Shown: piece after piece, positions 1 through 12,300 of the stretch
Layout: each line of letters opens with the position of its first letter
Position numbering within the stretch: the first letter of the stretch is position 1
Assembly (NCBI GenBank): GCA_026419785.1
Contig: JAODTK010000300.1
Coordinates: forward strand, 587,637-651,636
Length of the DNA: 64,000 nucleotides
DNA from: Sclerodactyla briareus
Taxonomy: Eukaryota > Echinodermata > Holothuroidea > Dendrochirotida > Sclerodactylidae
Direction of reading: 5' to 3'
Made by a program: the position numbers and the translations under genes
Notes under the pieces: model-generated
The model's database searches: none
Seen by the model: the letters and a program-made list of their open reading frames with translations, nothing else
What the model was told of the DNA's origin: nothing

Positions 1-1799
1 ATAAAACCCTGCCCGTCTCATTCGAAATCAATTGGTTGTCGTCTGTTGGAAAAAATCGAGCGAATGGCACACATGATCGATTGTATGAACCACACTAGCT
101 AGCGAGGCTGAGTCCCATGTACTGCACTGCGTCATTGTCCCATATCGATCGCGTAACCGTACTCTCACACTGCACTGCAGTGTCAGCGTGTGTATGAGAA
201 AATCTCGTCATAGTTTGTTATTGCATGATGTGATCATTTTCTTTCGGATGATGTATACCACAGCCACCGGAAAGGGAGGTAAATAGCTTCGGCTTGGAAT
301 GGCGACGTCACAGCATATTAGAACAATGGGTGGGGAATTTCCGGTATGAAAAAGAAATGATCTGCACACCAAGGGCTATACAAGTAACCCGATCATCAGT
401 GTTCATACATATGCACATGATGACATCAACTGCATTTAGTGAAAGTTATACATTTCTTGGAGGCGACCAGCACGTTTCAACAAGAACGCAACTCTGCGTA
501 GTGAGTCCTCGCCGTATTATTGTGCCTCCTCCCAACAAAATGAGCAAAATGAATGCATGGATGAATTGCATAAATTCATGGAGACGAATGCTGAAAATCA
601 GGTGGAAAAAAGAGAAAAGGCATGCTGAAGATATAGAGAACATCTAGAGAGAAGTAGAAGACAGGATTTGCGCTGGAGAAAGAAGTTGTCAGCAGGAAAC
701 TAACTTACCTTGGTCACATTCTTAGAGGTAGTGGCAGTAAGTCAAAACTAACACTTCAAAACAATTGAAGGGAAGTAAGCATGGCCCAGCCTTGCCACAG
801 ATTTCGCAGTGAACTCGTAGGATCAATGATAGCTGCCACTGCACAAGGAATGGCATGCATGACATTGGCTAAGTGCTGGGTTTCAACGCATTAATTGGGG
901 TAGATTACGTCAACATTTAATAAGTAGCTCACCCACCACGCCGCAGTGGGGCGGAAGCCAATAAAGGTTAGGGGGGGGGGCCGGATAAGAGAAAGTGTAA
1001 CTCTCACCAGGACTATTTAAAGCATAGTGACACTATACGTTACGGCGGAGCGTGTCAGATAATTTGGGGAAAATTAAAACCTACCAAATAGGCAAGAGAT
1101 GTTATTTCTTACGAACTTGATTTAGGGGGGCATGCACTTGGTTATTTTGAGTTTCGTGGGCTAAAAATTCACGGATTTAAAAGAATAGTTAGGTTGTACA
1201 AAGATTATTTTATGATCAGTTTTTCAACCAAGCAGTTGTCGATTAAGATTATACGGGCTGCGGAATTCCAACTTACTAGGTCCCGCTTCCACGACCTTTA
1301 GATAGCCTAGCTCTATGTGGATAAGGCAATGAAAGTTTCCCCGCACGATTTGCTCGACACAAAAGGGAATTACAATACTTTTTATCAATTGTTTCCACTG
1401 GGTGATGACAACCGTCAGCAGTGGACTATGAAATTCCCTAACTCCTAATTGTAAGGACACTGGGCAACGGTTAACCTAACGATATTTCAGTGGAGTATCA
1501 CTCTCAGCATATAATTGACAGAGAGACCGAAAGTTGGCGCGAATCTAAAAACCTTTGCAGAATGGCGGCCCAACAGCAGCTGATCTGGCACAGTCAGTAT
1601 AGCTGAATCCCAAACAGGCATGGATTTAAAGACATTGAAAGAATTCTGAATTATATTTATTCGCAGTTCCTATGATTACCGTACTCTCCGCATATGTAAA
1701 ATGATTGCATTTTTGATCAATGTGGATTGTAAAGCGCCACTATTAGCTGGCGCGAAACACAGAAAATTGTGAGTCATTATATCTTCGCGACACTGGAAG
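1..1799. other. Unassigned DNA
   Basis: No gene, RNA or repeat family could be supported here. Short open frames on both strands near 294-647 have no recognisable domain, no convincing splice sites and overlap each other, so they are treated as chance. There is a G run at about 970-980. Confidence 0.5.
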
Positions 1800-2430
1800 T
1801 GTCCGGGGATATTATGGTTTTGGGTGTGTAGCCGCCGCCGTCCCAGGCTCCGCCGCCGCCGCCGGGAAACTTTAGGCGTTAGCGCAATAATTCTTTACGC
1901 TTAAATCCGATTGACCTGAAACTTGGTACACATGTCCGCCCTAGTGAAATCTCGGATGAGTTCGGAAGGTGGCATCACTGCATGTGGGGGCTGGCCGCTA
2001 ATTTGCGTTAAAAATTTACGCGAAATTTTCAAGTTAGTCGGATTTGAACGAAACTTGGTGGGTAGGACTATAGTTGATCCCGAAAAATGTGGAGGTCATT
2101 CAAGGTCATCGAAGGTCAAATTTGCGAAATTGAGGCGATTTTCCAAACTTTGTCAGATTTGAACGAAACTTGGTGGATGGAGCTACATTTGTTCCTCACA
2201 AAGTTAGAAAGTCATTTCAAAGCCATCGTGGGTCAACTTTGCAATAATTCATCATGGTTCCTATTTCTTTTCCTTCCATTGATTAACAACAAAACTTGGT
2301 GGATGAAGTTTATCTTGGTTTCTGACCAAAATGGGGGTCTATGAAGTGTTAGATACGTCTTTCTTCTCCCAATGATTGCTCACAAGGGGGATATACCCTG
2401 GGCGGTTTAACCGCCTACCATGTCTAGTTG
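1800..2430 (+). repeat. Family A interspersed repeat, plus orientation
   Basis: This stretch opens with a short GCC-rich run (about 1830-1864), then carries the family signature AAACTTGGT at least four times, mostly as AACTTGGTGGATG, interleaved with GGTCATTCAAGGTCAT-like segments at a spacing of roughly 110-120 bp. It ends at a palindromic terminus, GGGCGGTTTAACCGCC, at 2400-2415. The last 150 bp match, in reverse complement, the beginning of the copy at 4285. The start of the element (TATGGTTTTG, then GGCGTTAGC, then a GATCTGAAACTTGGTA-like piece) is matched in the same orientation at 6450. No protein is encoded. Confidence 0.75.
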
Positions 2431-2930
2431 TAAGTCATTATAAGTGGACTTCCTTTCGTCAAATTATAGCCCATCAGTTGGTGAGGAACATTCAAGATTG
2501 AAAAAATTGCAACATAAATTTGACAAAAAATGATAGCTCCTGGACAAACGAATTTCCAGTGATATATGCATATCACATTCTATCAGTCATGTGCCAGAGG
2601 GCCACACCTTCAGGGGAATAAATGATATTCCCTTTTTTTCAACTTAGGACCCTCAGGTCACCGGAAGAGGCGTTTCCCAGCTGCGAAACGTTTCTTGTCT
2701 TATTTAGACATGCAGGGGGAGGAGGGTCAAGGCAAGGAGCAGGCCGGTTCCCCAAATGTCCCGATTTGTTACGGGCCTGAGGTTGGTTAGTGCGAGGGAT
2801 GCATAGGGAAATTCCCCCTGGATATATGCTAACCTGGACACGGTGGGTATGTGCCCCTCAAAGTTGACAAACGTTTGGAGAAAAAAATCTTAATGACGCC
2901 ATTCGGGTGGACTTTTGTCAAAATTTTTCA
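2431..2930. other. Unassigned DNA
   Basis: No coding or repeat signal was recognised apart from low-complexity patches. Confidence 0.4.
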
Positions 2931-3019
2931 CTTATAAACATTGTGTTTGATCGTAATTGTAACGGTAATTCCCCCACTTGATATTTAGGGCCGCGGACGC
3001 TTCCGCCGCCTATGATATA

Positions 3020-3570
3020 CTGTAGGATGAGGGGAGCATGTATATGTGTAAAAAAGAGGGAGGGTGGAGAAGTGGTTGGAAGGATAGAGGGAGTGGTCAT
3101 AAATTGGGTGTGAAGAAAGTGGTGGAGGTGTGTGAGAGGGGACTGGGGAAGTGTGCGCATAGAGTGGTGTGAAGGGGTGGTGGGGATGGGTGAGAGGTGG
3201 TGTGTAAGTGAAGTGAGTGTAAAGAAGGTGGTGGAGAGGGGTGAGAGAGGAGTGGGGACAGTATGTAAATAGAGTGACTGCATGTGGAGGAGGTGGTGGG
3301 GACGAATGAGGGGAGATGGGGAGGGTTGGGGAAGTATGTAAATAAAGTGAGTGTAAGGAAGGAAATAGGGTTGGATGGGAGGGGAGAGGGGAAGTGTGTG
3401 AATATATAGTGACGTGTAAAACAGGTGGTTGGAGGGTGGATGGGAGGGGAGGGTAGGGTAGGCAGAGATAAAATAAAAATATTGCCCATGTGAATACCTG
3501 ACAAATTTGTATAGTGTTAGTGTAAAGGGGGGGGGGCGGAGGTGGTCGGGGAGAGGGGGGGGGTTTTATT
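3020..3570 (+). repeat. Purine/G-rich minisatellite
   Basis: The plus strand is almost free of C and is built from degenerate units of GTGGTGGGGA..., GTAAATAGAGTGAGTG and GGGAGGGGAG. The GTATGTAAATA-type subunit recurs near 3149, 3207, 3259, 3332 and 3390. It ends in two G runs (about 3528-3535 and 3556-3563). The proline- and histidine-rich open frames on the minus strand are products of this composition and are not genes. Confidence 0.8.
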
Positions 3571-4284
3571 TTTATTGTCCGAGAGAAAATTAACCATATT
3601 GCCTATATGTATATCTGAGAAGTTTCGTTATAGTGAAAACAACACTACATTGTATTTACCAGTTGGGCTGTCATTTAACAGACAACTTATTCAATCCAGT
3701 GAGGTTCTCTAAAAAATAGTTACATAGAAGTACACTACACATTGGCCTATTTCGCACTTGGGATGATTCCTACGCAACAACAATTGTCTAATGAGGATGG
3801 TACAATCAATTTCTCCTATATCCCCACCCCTTGTCACCTTCTATTGGAGATCGTTTGCACTGTGACCAGCTGGGGGTCATGAAATATTTAATTTTGTAGG
3901 CATTTTGGGAACATTGAAATGAAACATGATGGTTGGGATTCATCCCTAAAACGAATCCAGGCTTGAAGTGGACATAGAGAGGAAGTTGACATAGAGAGGT
4001 CTCAGTTGAGTACATGGCAAATAACTATATTATATTCGGCAAGTCGGCGTGTTTTTTTGCAACATAACTGGTATTCGACCATTTCAATCCCCATCAGCTC
4101 CAGTGAAATACTAATCAGGGGGGCGACCATCCTGAGTCTGGATTTTGAGTCCGCAATCTCGGCGACGGTGACGTGGCTCGTGGATCAAACGGGACACAGA
4201 CTTGAACTAACCAGGCAGGACCCCCCCAGTCAAGCCTCCATTTTTTATTGCTTAATGCTTAATTGGAAAAAATAGACAGGTGTA
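3571..4284. other. Unassigned DNA
   Basis: No gene or known repeat was recognised. The short open frames are unsupported. Confidence 0.4.
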
Positions 4285-4920
4285 GGGGGGTAAACCGCCC
4301 ACGTGTATATCCCCGCTTTTAAGCAATCATGGGGAGATAGTATTACACCCCATGAAGACCCCCATTTTGGTCAGAAGATAACCAAATGTAACTCCCATCC
4401 ACCAAGTTTTGTGTAATCATTTGAAGGTTTTATGGCCACATAGATTATGCATATTTCTATCCATGATGGCTTATTTGAAAAGTACTTCTATTTCGATGAG
4501 GAAACAAAGGTAGCCCCATCCACCAAGGTTCGTTCGAATCTGACAAAGTATGGGAAAATCGCATAAATTCGGCAAATTTGACCTCCGATGACCTTGAAAT
4601 GACCTCCACATGTTCGGGAACCATTTAGTCCCCATCCACCAAGTTTCGTTCGAATCTGACAAAGTATGGGAAAAAATCGCATAAATTCGGCAAATTTGAC
4701 CTCCGATGACCTTGAAATGACCTCCACATTCTTCGGAAACCATTACCGTATAGTCCTATCCACCAAGTTTCGTTCAATCTGACAACCAACGTTTGGAAAA
4801 ATCCTATAAATTTCGCAAATTTGACCTTCGATGACCTGAAATAACCACGTTGTAGCAAATCCTTTGGGGCCACTCTTTCAGTTGGTTTGAATCTGCTACT
4901 TGTGTTCAAAATTTTCTTCT
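4285..4920 (-). repeat. Family A interspersed repeat, minus orientation
   Basis: Read on the minus strand this is a second copy of the repeat at 1800-2430. It starts (right to left) with about 125-bp tandem units containing AACTTGGTGGATGG and AGGTCAAATTTGCC, seen three times at about 4507-4880, and finishes at a GGGCGGTTTACCCCCC terminus at 4286-4301. Two adjacent units (about 4507-4625 and 4632-4750) are nearly identical, so the array expanded recently. The overlapping minus-strand open frames here are just the repeat read through. Confidence 0.75.
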
Positions 4921-5188
4921 CCCACACAGGTCCTGTCACCGATTCCCCGAGCCATTAAAAACACTCACAACACTGTAACCCAAATGTATTGGATTATCGG
5001 TCAAATGAAAAATATTACCAAGTCTCGGCTCTCTGAGATCGTTTCAATCAAAACCTGAAAGGAAACAATTCAAAACACCCTCCATTTCATGGGGAATGCA
5101 TCCCGAAACCTAATGTCCCCGCCCTCGGACTAGCCCCATGTCCCTCTCACCTCACTGTTTTCATGACTCCGCACAGGTCCTACGGGAT

Positions 5189-5220
5189 CCCCCCCCCCCC
5201 CCCCCTCGCACACACACACA
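5189..5220. repeat. Poly-C run followed by a CA repeat
   Basis: A run of 17 C is followed by a short (CA)n tract. Confidence 0.9.
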
Positions 5221-5595
5221 ATCCCCTGCCTGCGCAAACACCACTACATGCCTCTTTTTCAGGGTGTTTAGTTCATGGGATGCAAAATAATGAATCAAGC
5301 ATTTCATGCAATCAAACGAAACGCCCATTTTTAGTCAATTAGCTATTTGCGATGAGCTTCTGTTGTATAATGAACAATCGTTTAACGAGTATTGCAATTA
5401 TGTCTTGACCCTTTGACTAGAGTGTGAAATCCCAATTTGTTTCTGTGGTCTTGTTTTCCTATATTTTATCCATACTAGTGCAATATGCCGTGGTAATTGC
5501 CTTCGAAAGACAGCCTGCAGATAAATTGACATCGCCATAGGTGAACCGTAGATCCCCCACTTTTGAACAATGGCAGGAGGCGACAGTGGGTAATA
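5221..5595. other. Unassigned DNA
   Basis: Nothing recognised. Part may be a diverged flank of the family A copy to its left. Confidence 0.3.
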
Positions 5596-5713
5596 GTATA
5601 TATATATATATATATATATATGATAATAGAGATTATATATATATATATATATATCGACTATATAAGATATAGATATATAATATATATATATATGATATAT
5701 ATATATATTAATA

Positions 5714-5758
<45 letters not shown>

Positions 5759-5774
5759 ATATAGTATATATATT
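5596..5774. repeat. TA microsatellite
   Basis: About 180 bp of (TA)n interrupted by GATAATAGAGAT, CGACTATA and similar short breaks. The isoleucine/tyrosine open frame across it is an artefact of the repeat. Confidence 0.95.
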
Positions 5775-5869
5775 AAAAGAACGCCATCATGACGAAATGA
5801 GGGGAATGTTTATTGTAGCAAATCAACATGAAATCTATCCATTTCTTAAATGCACGAATGGAGCAAGTT

Positions 5870-6125
5870 TGTGAAATCGCCAAAATTTTGCAAACTTCAC
5901 CTCCAGTGGCATTGGAATCATCGCTACGTGGCCTGTGATTGAATCCTTGCCGTTTTTCCGGGACCAACAAAAGTCCCCACCCACCGAGAGCTTCGTGTTG
6001 TAATTTCGGAGAGAAAAGAAAAAAAAATCATTTTTCGCAAATTGATCGCCAGTGTCCTCGAAATCAGCGTCATGTTTTTCGGAAACGACCATCCAAAGTC
6101 TACACCCACTAAGCATGCATACGTT
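5870..6125 (-). repeat. Family A fragment, minus orientation
   Basis: This is a diverged copy of the same unit type: reading minus, GGTCGTTTCCGAAAAACATGACG, a frequent GAAAAAT..TTTGCGAA segment, and a CACCTCCAGTGGCATT-type block on plus. It lacks the palindromic terminus. Confidence 0.55.
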
Positions 6126-6449
6126 TAGTGTTAATTGCCGAACTACATTTTTGTGTTAAACCTGCAAAATAGGGGCAGCAGTATAGCACGAGGACACTTT
6201 CGAACTAATCGGATTGATGTGAATGGCGCGAACAGTGCCCAATGTTTCAGAGAATTGGGTAAAGCGTTAAAGAGGCCTTTACCAGTTTACAGTTTGTCCA
6301 TGGGCAGAGGGGCATCGCGTCCGGTACTGATGGAAAGGTGTCAGACTGCACAACCTTACAAAATATGCTTCGGTTTGGTACATTTACACATTCCTGTTAC
6401 CTTTAAAGAATGAATATGTCTCGGCAACCTGTTAGTTTTTTTCGGGGGC

Positions 6450-6870
6450 TTACTATGGTTTTGATTTTGAGGGTGGGCCGCAATCTCCACAGCCAGAAAA
6501 CTCTGGCGTTAGCCAGATAACCCTTTCAACACTTCATTCTATTGATCTGAAACTTGGTATATGCCCCCCCCCCCAGCCCCAGATGAGTTCGGGCATCCCT
6601 GCATGTCTGTTGCCCTCATATTGTAAGTTTTACCCTAAAATCATTCCGATTTACACGAAACACAAGAAGCTACACGAAAATACGACAAAAGTTGTTCCCG
6701 AAATATTTAAGCCAAGTACCGGAGGTCATGTGTTTTCTGTGATTTTTTACGTTGACTGGATTGAAACGAAACTGAAGGGATGTGGACGGTTGATATTCCC
6801 AGGGAAGTGCTACTCTTAGAGCAGAATTTCCATGTTATTACTAAACAGCGTGAAGGTCTGGTCACAGGAG
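6450..6870 (+). repeat. Family A copy, plus orientation
   Basis: It starts with TATGGTTTTG, a shared GGCGTTAGC box and GATCTGAAACTTGGTATA, and continues with CAGATGAGTTCGGGCAT, all in the same order as at 1810-1990. The C run at about 6567-6577 is in the place where the other copy has ATGTCCGCCC. The later part (GAAACACAAGAAGC..., CGGAGGTCATGTG) diverges. Confidence 0.65.
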
Positions 6871-6904
6871 GAGGGGCCAAATTTGCATAAATTATAGACT
6901 TGCT

Positions 6905-7160
6905 GTAACTTAGTAGTAGTAGTAGGTTGGTCGAGTCTATCTGATATGCTCAGTGATCAATCTCCGCCACGTCTCACGATCTTGCGCAAGGTGTATTTGC
7001 TTCCTCGAAAACTGTTAATGTTGATGTCCCTGAATTGCGATTGAATTTTCCGAGCCAAGTAGTCACAGGTCTCCCAACTGGCTTAGTAGTATTGTCTCAA
7101 TGCTCTCTCAGAAGCGATCTTCGCTGGAGCTTCATCTTGGAGTCTTCGCGACTTGACCAA
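6905..7160 (-). pseudogene. Decayed LINE (non-LTR retrotransposon) reverse transcriptase C-terminus
   Basis: On the minus strand the last 18 codons before a TAG at 6937-6939 read LAQDRETWRRLITEHIR, the typical extreme C-terminus of many invertebrate non-LTR reverse transcriptases (an A-x-DR-x-x-W-R motif). Upstream, in shifted frames, lie GRPVTTWL and QFRDININSF, which fit the usual GRP-x-x-TW...D spacing of these tails. At least one frameshift separates the two parts. Directly past the stop is a (TAC)n-type tail (GTAGTAGTAGTA on plus at 6912-6924), a common LINE end. It is a dead 5'-truncated copy; the clade (RTE-like or Jockey-like) is not settled. Confidence 0.75.
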
Positions 7161-7434
7161 AAAATCTCAAACGTTATGTGCACTCCGGAAAAAGACCAAG
7201 AGATTTGATTGTTCACATTTTAGTTAGTCTGCTCTGATGTAACCTTGTGGTATTTCGACGGAAACTTGGAGAATGTGTGCATATTACAGGCAACCCACCA
7301 ATACATGGGCTATCTTATCTGATTCATCCACAGCCGTGTGTATATCAGACCAGATCATAGTTTGAAACCAGACCACTCACTCAGATTAAGCCAGGGCGTC
7401 TGATGACTGTGATGTAAGGCGAACCGCCATAGGA

Positions 7435-7473
7435 GGGGGGGGGGGGGGGGGCAGGTTCGGGGGGGGGGGGGGG
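7435..7473. repeat. Two poly-G runs
   Basis: G runs of about 17 and 15 are separated by CAGGTTC. Confidence 0.9.
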
Positions 7474-9254
7474 TCGCGACTCCCAATCTCTGCTAGGCTT
7501 CCATACATACCCCCTTTTGCAAGACGATAAGAAGTTCAGAAGTTTTTACTGCTTGGACAGAGATCTTACGGAGATGTGGGGCGGGCACTCGGGCACACAA
7601 AACAAACGGCCCCAAACGAAATCGTAGGGGTCTCCTCTTTTGATCTGCGGGTGAGGCAAGCCCTACAAGTCGTCATGTCTCGCGGTCCGTTCGTTCGTTG
7701 TCCGTCTGTTCGTCCCGTCACTAATAACTTCTAAAACGTACATGCGATGGTGAAACGTGGTGGGGCGGATGGAGCATGCCACTCGATTGGTTGAGTTACA
7801 ATTTTGTTCGCATAGTGTGATTAGATTCAATTAAACTCAATTAATTAACCAAATTTCCATAGTCATTCCCATTGAGCTCTCAGTGGGAGCCGGAGGTTCG
7901 TTTATCTGTCAACAACACCACTCCAGCTTCGTTTGGATAAGGTTCCAGAAAGGAGTGTTCCGCATGTTTAGTCTGTTACTCTGCAATGGTCTGCATCGTC
8001 AGGATTTACTATAGTTGATATTTCATAGAAACCTTAGAGGGTCGAGAGATGTTTGTGGGGAGGTATGTTGAGTGTATGCTAGGGATGAAAAATGGTTTCT
8101 CATCAGTTGACTGATTACTACACCTACGGCATATTGCCCGCAGACCGCAGTTATCAATACATTTACGATATTGCGCTTGTTCACTTTAAAACAATTTGAC
8201 AAAGCATTTCATCGATCCCTTCATGCGGTGGCGGCCGATTTATAGAAATAAATAGAATCCGCTCGTAGCTAGGGGTCGCTAGAAGGTCAATTTGATCGGG
8301 GCGCAATAGTATCCGTCAGAGGGGGCACTCCATGTACTTGTGATCGCGTCCTGAATATGAAGGAGATTACCACTCCTTTGAGAAATGACTAAATGAATGT
8401 CAGTGGAAGTAAGTTACATATGGTTCCGTTCAATACAATATGACTGACTGTGGGGATTAAACGAGAATTACTGTTGAAGGTTGATCCGCATTTTAAGTTA
8501 GTGGAGGCGTGTATGCGCCGATGCGGGACGGGATCAGTACGGGGTCCAAACATTGCAGAAAAGTCTTTCCGGAAACCCGTATCGTACATTATGGAGCGAA
8601 CTGACGAAACACTAAGAGCTTACCGAAGTCTTGTATTTTGCCTCAGGCAATGGTGTCAAAATAATCAAGGAGGTGGTGTTTTTGTAAATATTTACGAAGG
8701 GATAACTTTATCATCTGAATGAATTAGCACTGCTCATCCTATCGATTATTCATTGAAGTTGATGATAATGAGGGAATAGATATCTAGAAAATATACGCAA
8801 TATTACTTACGGTTGCAAATGAGGATTAGCTATTGAAAGCTAGACTGAAAATCACTACTGTTTACTCCATTCAGTCATGTACCATAACCTGCTGCAACTT
8901 CCGCAAAATGGCAGCCTCCATGTCCTTGTTTTGATGCAGACAGTAAGACTTGGAATTTGCTGGGTTTACCTTGCTGTCTTGAGTCTTATGTCAACTTACG
9001 TCCTCAACAATGGACGAAGTTAGCGATAGATTCTACTATGTGATATCTGTGATCTGGATCTCAAGGGTACGATAATGTAAGTAATCTTTGTCTCAATTTT
9101 ATTGTTTTAGCCCAGTGAGTAACGTTAGTGTACTCATTCTTAGCTAGGCCCTAGGCCTATTCAATATGTGATATAGGCCTATGTTTCTGTGTAGCGTCAG
9201 GCTAGTTGAAGCCTAGTCCCTAGGTCCGGCTCCTTGGCAAGACCTTCCTTCAGC
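7474..9254. other. Unassigned DNA
   Basis: No gene could be supported. A 90-codon plus-strand frame at 8450-8722 has a mixed amino-acid composition but no recognised domain or splice context, so it is not called. Confidence 0.35.
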
Positions 9255-9375
9255 ATGTTACCAGTGCTGAGTCGAGTCCCTCTTCAATCCGAGTCCAGAC
9301 ACAGTGTCACGTCCGAGTCATGGGCTTTTCGAGTCCGAGTCACAGTGTAGGAGTCCGCGAGTCCTTATGCAAATT
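9255..9375 (+). repeat. Degenerate GAGTCC repeat
   Basis: GAGTCC or GAGTCA recurs about ten times in 110 bp (GAGTCGAGTCCC, CCGAGTCCAGAC, CGAGTCCGAGTCAC, GAGTCCGCGAGTCC). The same type of segment occurs at 35915-36065 and 41455-41610, so it is a dispersed family and not a single microsatellite. Confidence 0.7.
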
Positions 9376-12300
9376 TGAGACCTGTATACTGGCACACCAT
9401 CAGTTGGTCACCTACCTGTCACGTGACTTTTCTTTGTTTATAATGCATTATGTACGGCAATGACCGACTCATGATTCTGACCGACTATATATACACCTCA
9501 CTATACTATTTTAGCAAATTTAGGGCAAAACTTAACAACCGCTGTATTGGTTTGCTATATACCCGGGCATGTTATGAATGTAGCGGCTAATGATCGACAA
9601 TATACTGACATACGAGAACTTTATTAGATTACTGGCGGTCTACCTCATGCATAGGGCGTCGCAGGTGGGCGAACGGGGGACACTTCTCCCCCCCACTTTT
9701 TTACTATATGCTTTCCATTGGACTTTACCAGTTTCAACCACAGTAACATTTTTTGAAATTTGGCCATATCCCCCTCCTCCCCACCCTTTCGAGAGGGTGG
9801 TGCTGGTGACGCTCATGACAGGGCAAAATGACTATCTTAATTTGGGTGCAAGGGTTGTCTTGTAGGCCAGGACTCCTTGGAGCGTACCAGGCATATCCAA
9901 TTGACATATGACATATTAATTTGACAATTACATTTGTGGTAAAATAGTTGATTGCCATGCCTACATTAAAACAGAGAATGAAATTGCTCTCTTTCCAAGT
10001 TCATCTACTTTTCTCTTATTTGTTTATGGGAGCTTTCTTCATCATTGACCCTTTTCCCTCCCTCCCTGTGAATCACTTTTAATTCACATACGTTATCTAT
10101 TGACTACCTCACTATTCGTTATATGTGGCATGCCACATGAATAAAATGAGCTGTCGCATATCAATCAAGAATATCGAAAGTGGTTACTGCAAACGTTCGT
10201 GGGGGCAAAGGCAATTGCACTCCAATGAATTATAGGTCGGTTGTGCATTCGGAATTCAAAGTACATTATTTAACCCTCAAACACATGACAAACGCATGCG
10301 TTCTGGAGAAAGGAAGATATCTCGCAATTATTCTGCCAAAATTCGCGAAAATGTAATTTCATCTCTAAGTAACAACATTCAATCTGTAGAGTGTGCTTTT
10401 AACAAAACAATCGATTCTTCAAAGATCATTTTTAAGGGCACGTAACTTCTGACGATTTGGAAATATCCGAAATTGGAAATATGAAAGATGAACTTGAACC
10501 TACTCCGCCGACTACTCGATCACAAATTTTACCAACCAGCGATGCAGCTCATTCATACGGCAAATAAACATAACAGGACACACATGCCATGCTTTATCGT
10601 CGGGGACCGCCGATTGCTAATTTTTAGCGATATGCCGATAAAACACCAAGTCACTACCACCACCGCAGGTTAGGCCGCTCTGTGATCCGATCCCGGCACT
10701 AAAAGTAGGCAATCTGGCTAATCAGAGCACTCTTGTCTGAACGGGTGATTAAACTGACCAGTGAAAACATTGCCGCACCGGGGATCACCGATGTCTTTTT
10801 AGTGCACTGTATCACGGAAAGTTTCAGGTGTAATTGCAGTGATAGGAATTCAACATGGTAACACGCAACTTTCAAACATCCCATTCCGTGCTTGCAATAC
10901 ACCATTACAGAAACATATATTAATAGTCCTCACTACATTGTCCGGTTCACCTTGATCGTTCGCCCCCATCTCACGTAATCCCTTGGGCGGTGAGGTCCAG
11001 CGTCCGAAAAAACACGGGGGCGGAGGGCGAATTCGCCTCCGAAGTTACAGATTGGATCGTCGTCAATTAAAATAATCTTGTAAACAATTACTGCACCCAA
11101 GTTTAGATTAATTGAAACCAAATTGTAAATTTCACACCACTCACTTGCGTCCGAATAAAATTATATAATAATAATGTAGAAACGTATCTTTTCAAATTTG
11201 ACATAAAAGCCCCCCAAACTAGTTTCAATTTTAATTTAATATCTGTCTTTCCTCAGCATAATTTTGAGAGTTATAATTTACTTCCTGCATTACGATCATC
11301 GAACGGCTTTATCGACTATCGACTGCAGTCGACATCGTTTGCATCGCTCTGTACTTTAGGTTATTAACGGCCGCAAAGAAGAATAGACCGTCTAAATAAT
11401 TATTAGAATCCACTAGGGGGGAGGCCCTCGAAGTAGTTTGATTTTGTGAAACATTTATCGCTCTCAATGAGTTGACTTCTTCTTTTTCTTAGAATATTTG
11501 TTTGAGGGAGCCGTTTGTTCAAATCCACATGATATCGATTCGGATAGGCCGAGTCTAGTAGTAGTACAGTTTGTACAGTCGGAGTAAGTGTAGGCTCGGC
11601 TCATAACGGCCTAGCCTAGCCTATACTCGAGTCATCATACAGTACGCTTTCTTGATACGGAAACAACGATGGACGCTTCAACAATGGACGGTTTCTTATC
11701 ACTCGCCCCGTGACCCCCCCCGTTGTTTGTTTTATGTAATGGTCGCTCAACATGTCAGAGAAAACGGTGCCCATGTAATGCCACCCAAATGCCATGCCAC
11801 AAGTCCTGCACCTGTGCACAAAGAAGAAGAAGTTGCAGAATAGACCCGCACCAGTAGAGGTATTCCTGAGTGGCCTAGGCTAGGCCCCTAACCCATCAGA
11901 AAAACGCCCCTCCAATTCAGTCTCGAAATCCCTAGACACAATTCGCGTTAGGCTATACGTCTGTCACTAGTCCGTTGACCTCACTCCACATAAAAAATGA
12001 ATCATGCTGTTTCCCTAGTGCCACGTGAATATTTCCATGCCAAATTGGAAGGGTCCCTCAAATTTGGAGGACTAATTCACCTGAATTTACTGAACAGCCA
12101 TAATATGGTATGGCTTGTTTTAGGGGACAGATAGGCTTCCTCCGCCTTGATGGTCCCCTTCTGGTCGATACAGGGCTGAACTTTACTATAACTCTCGTAA
12201 AACTCACAGGAAGTTAGGAAGATATTTGGTTACGAATTTAGAATCAGTCCCCAGAAGTACCAAGGTGTCCACTGAACCCTAACCTGTGATGATAACCTGT

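Noticed and set aside
2918-3504. Two long Pro/His/Ser-rich minus frames (121 and 135 codons)
   Set aside because: Pure composition effect of the G-rich minisatellite.
5563-5874. 103-codon plus frame rich in Ile and Tyr
   Set aside because: It is the TA microsatellite translated.
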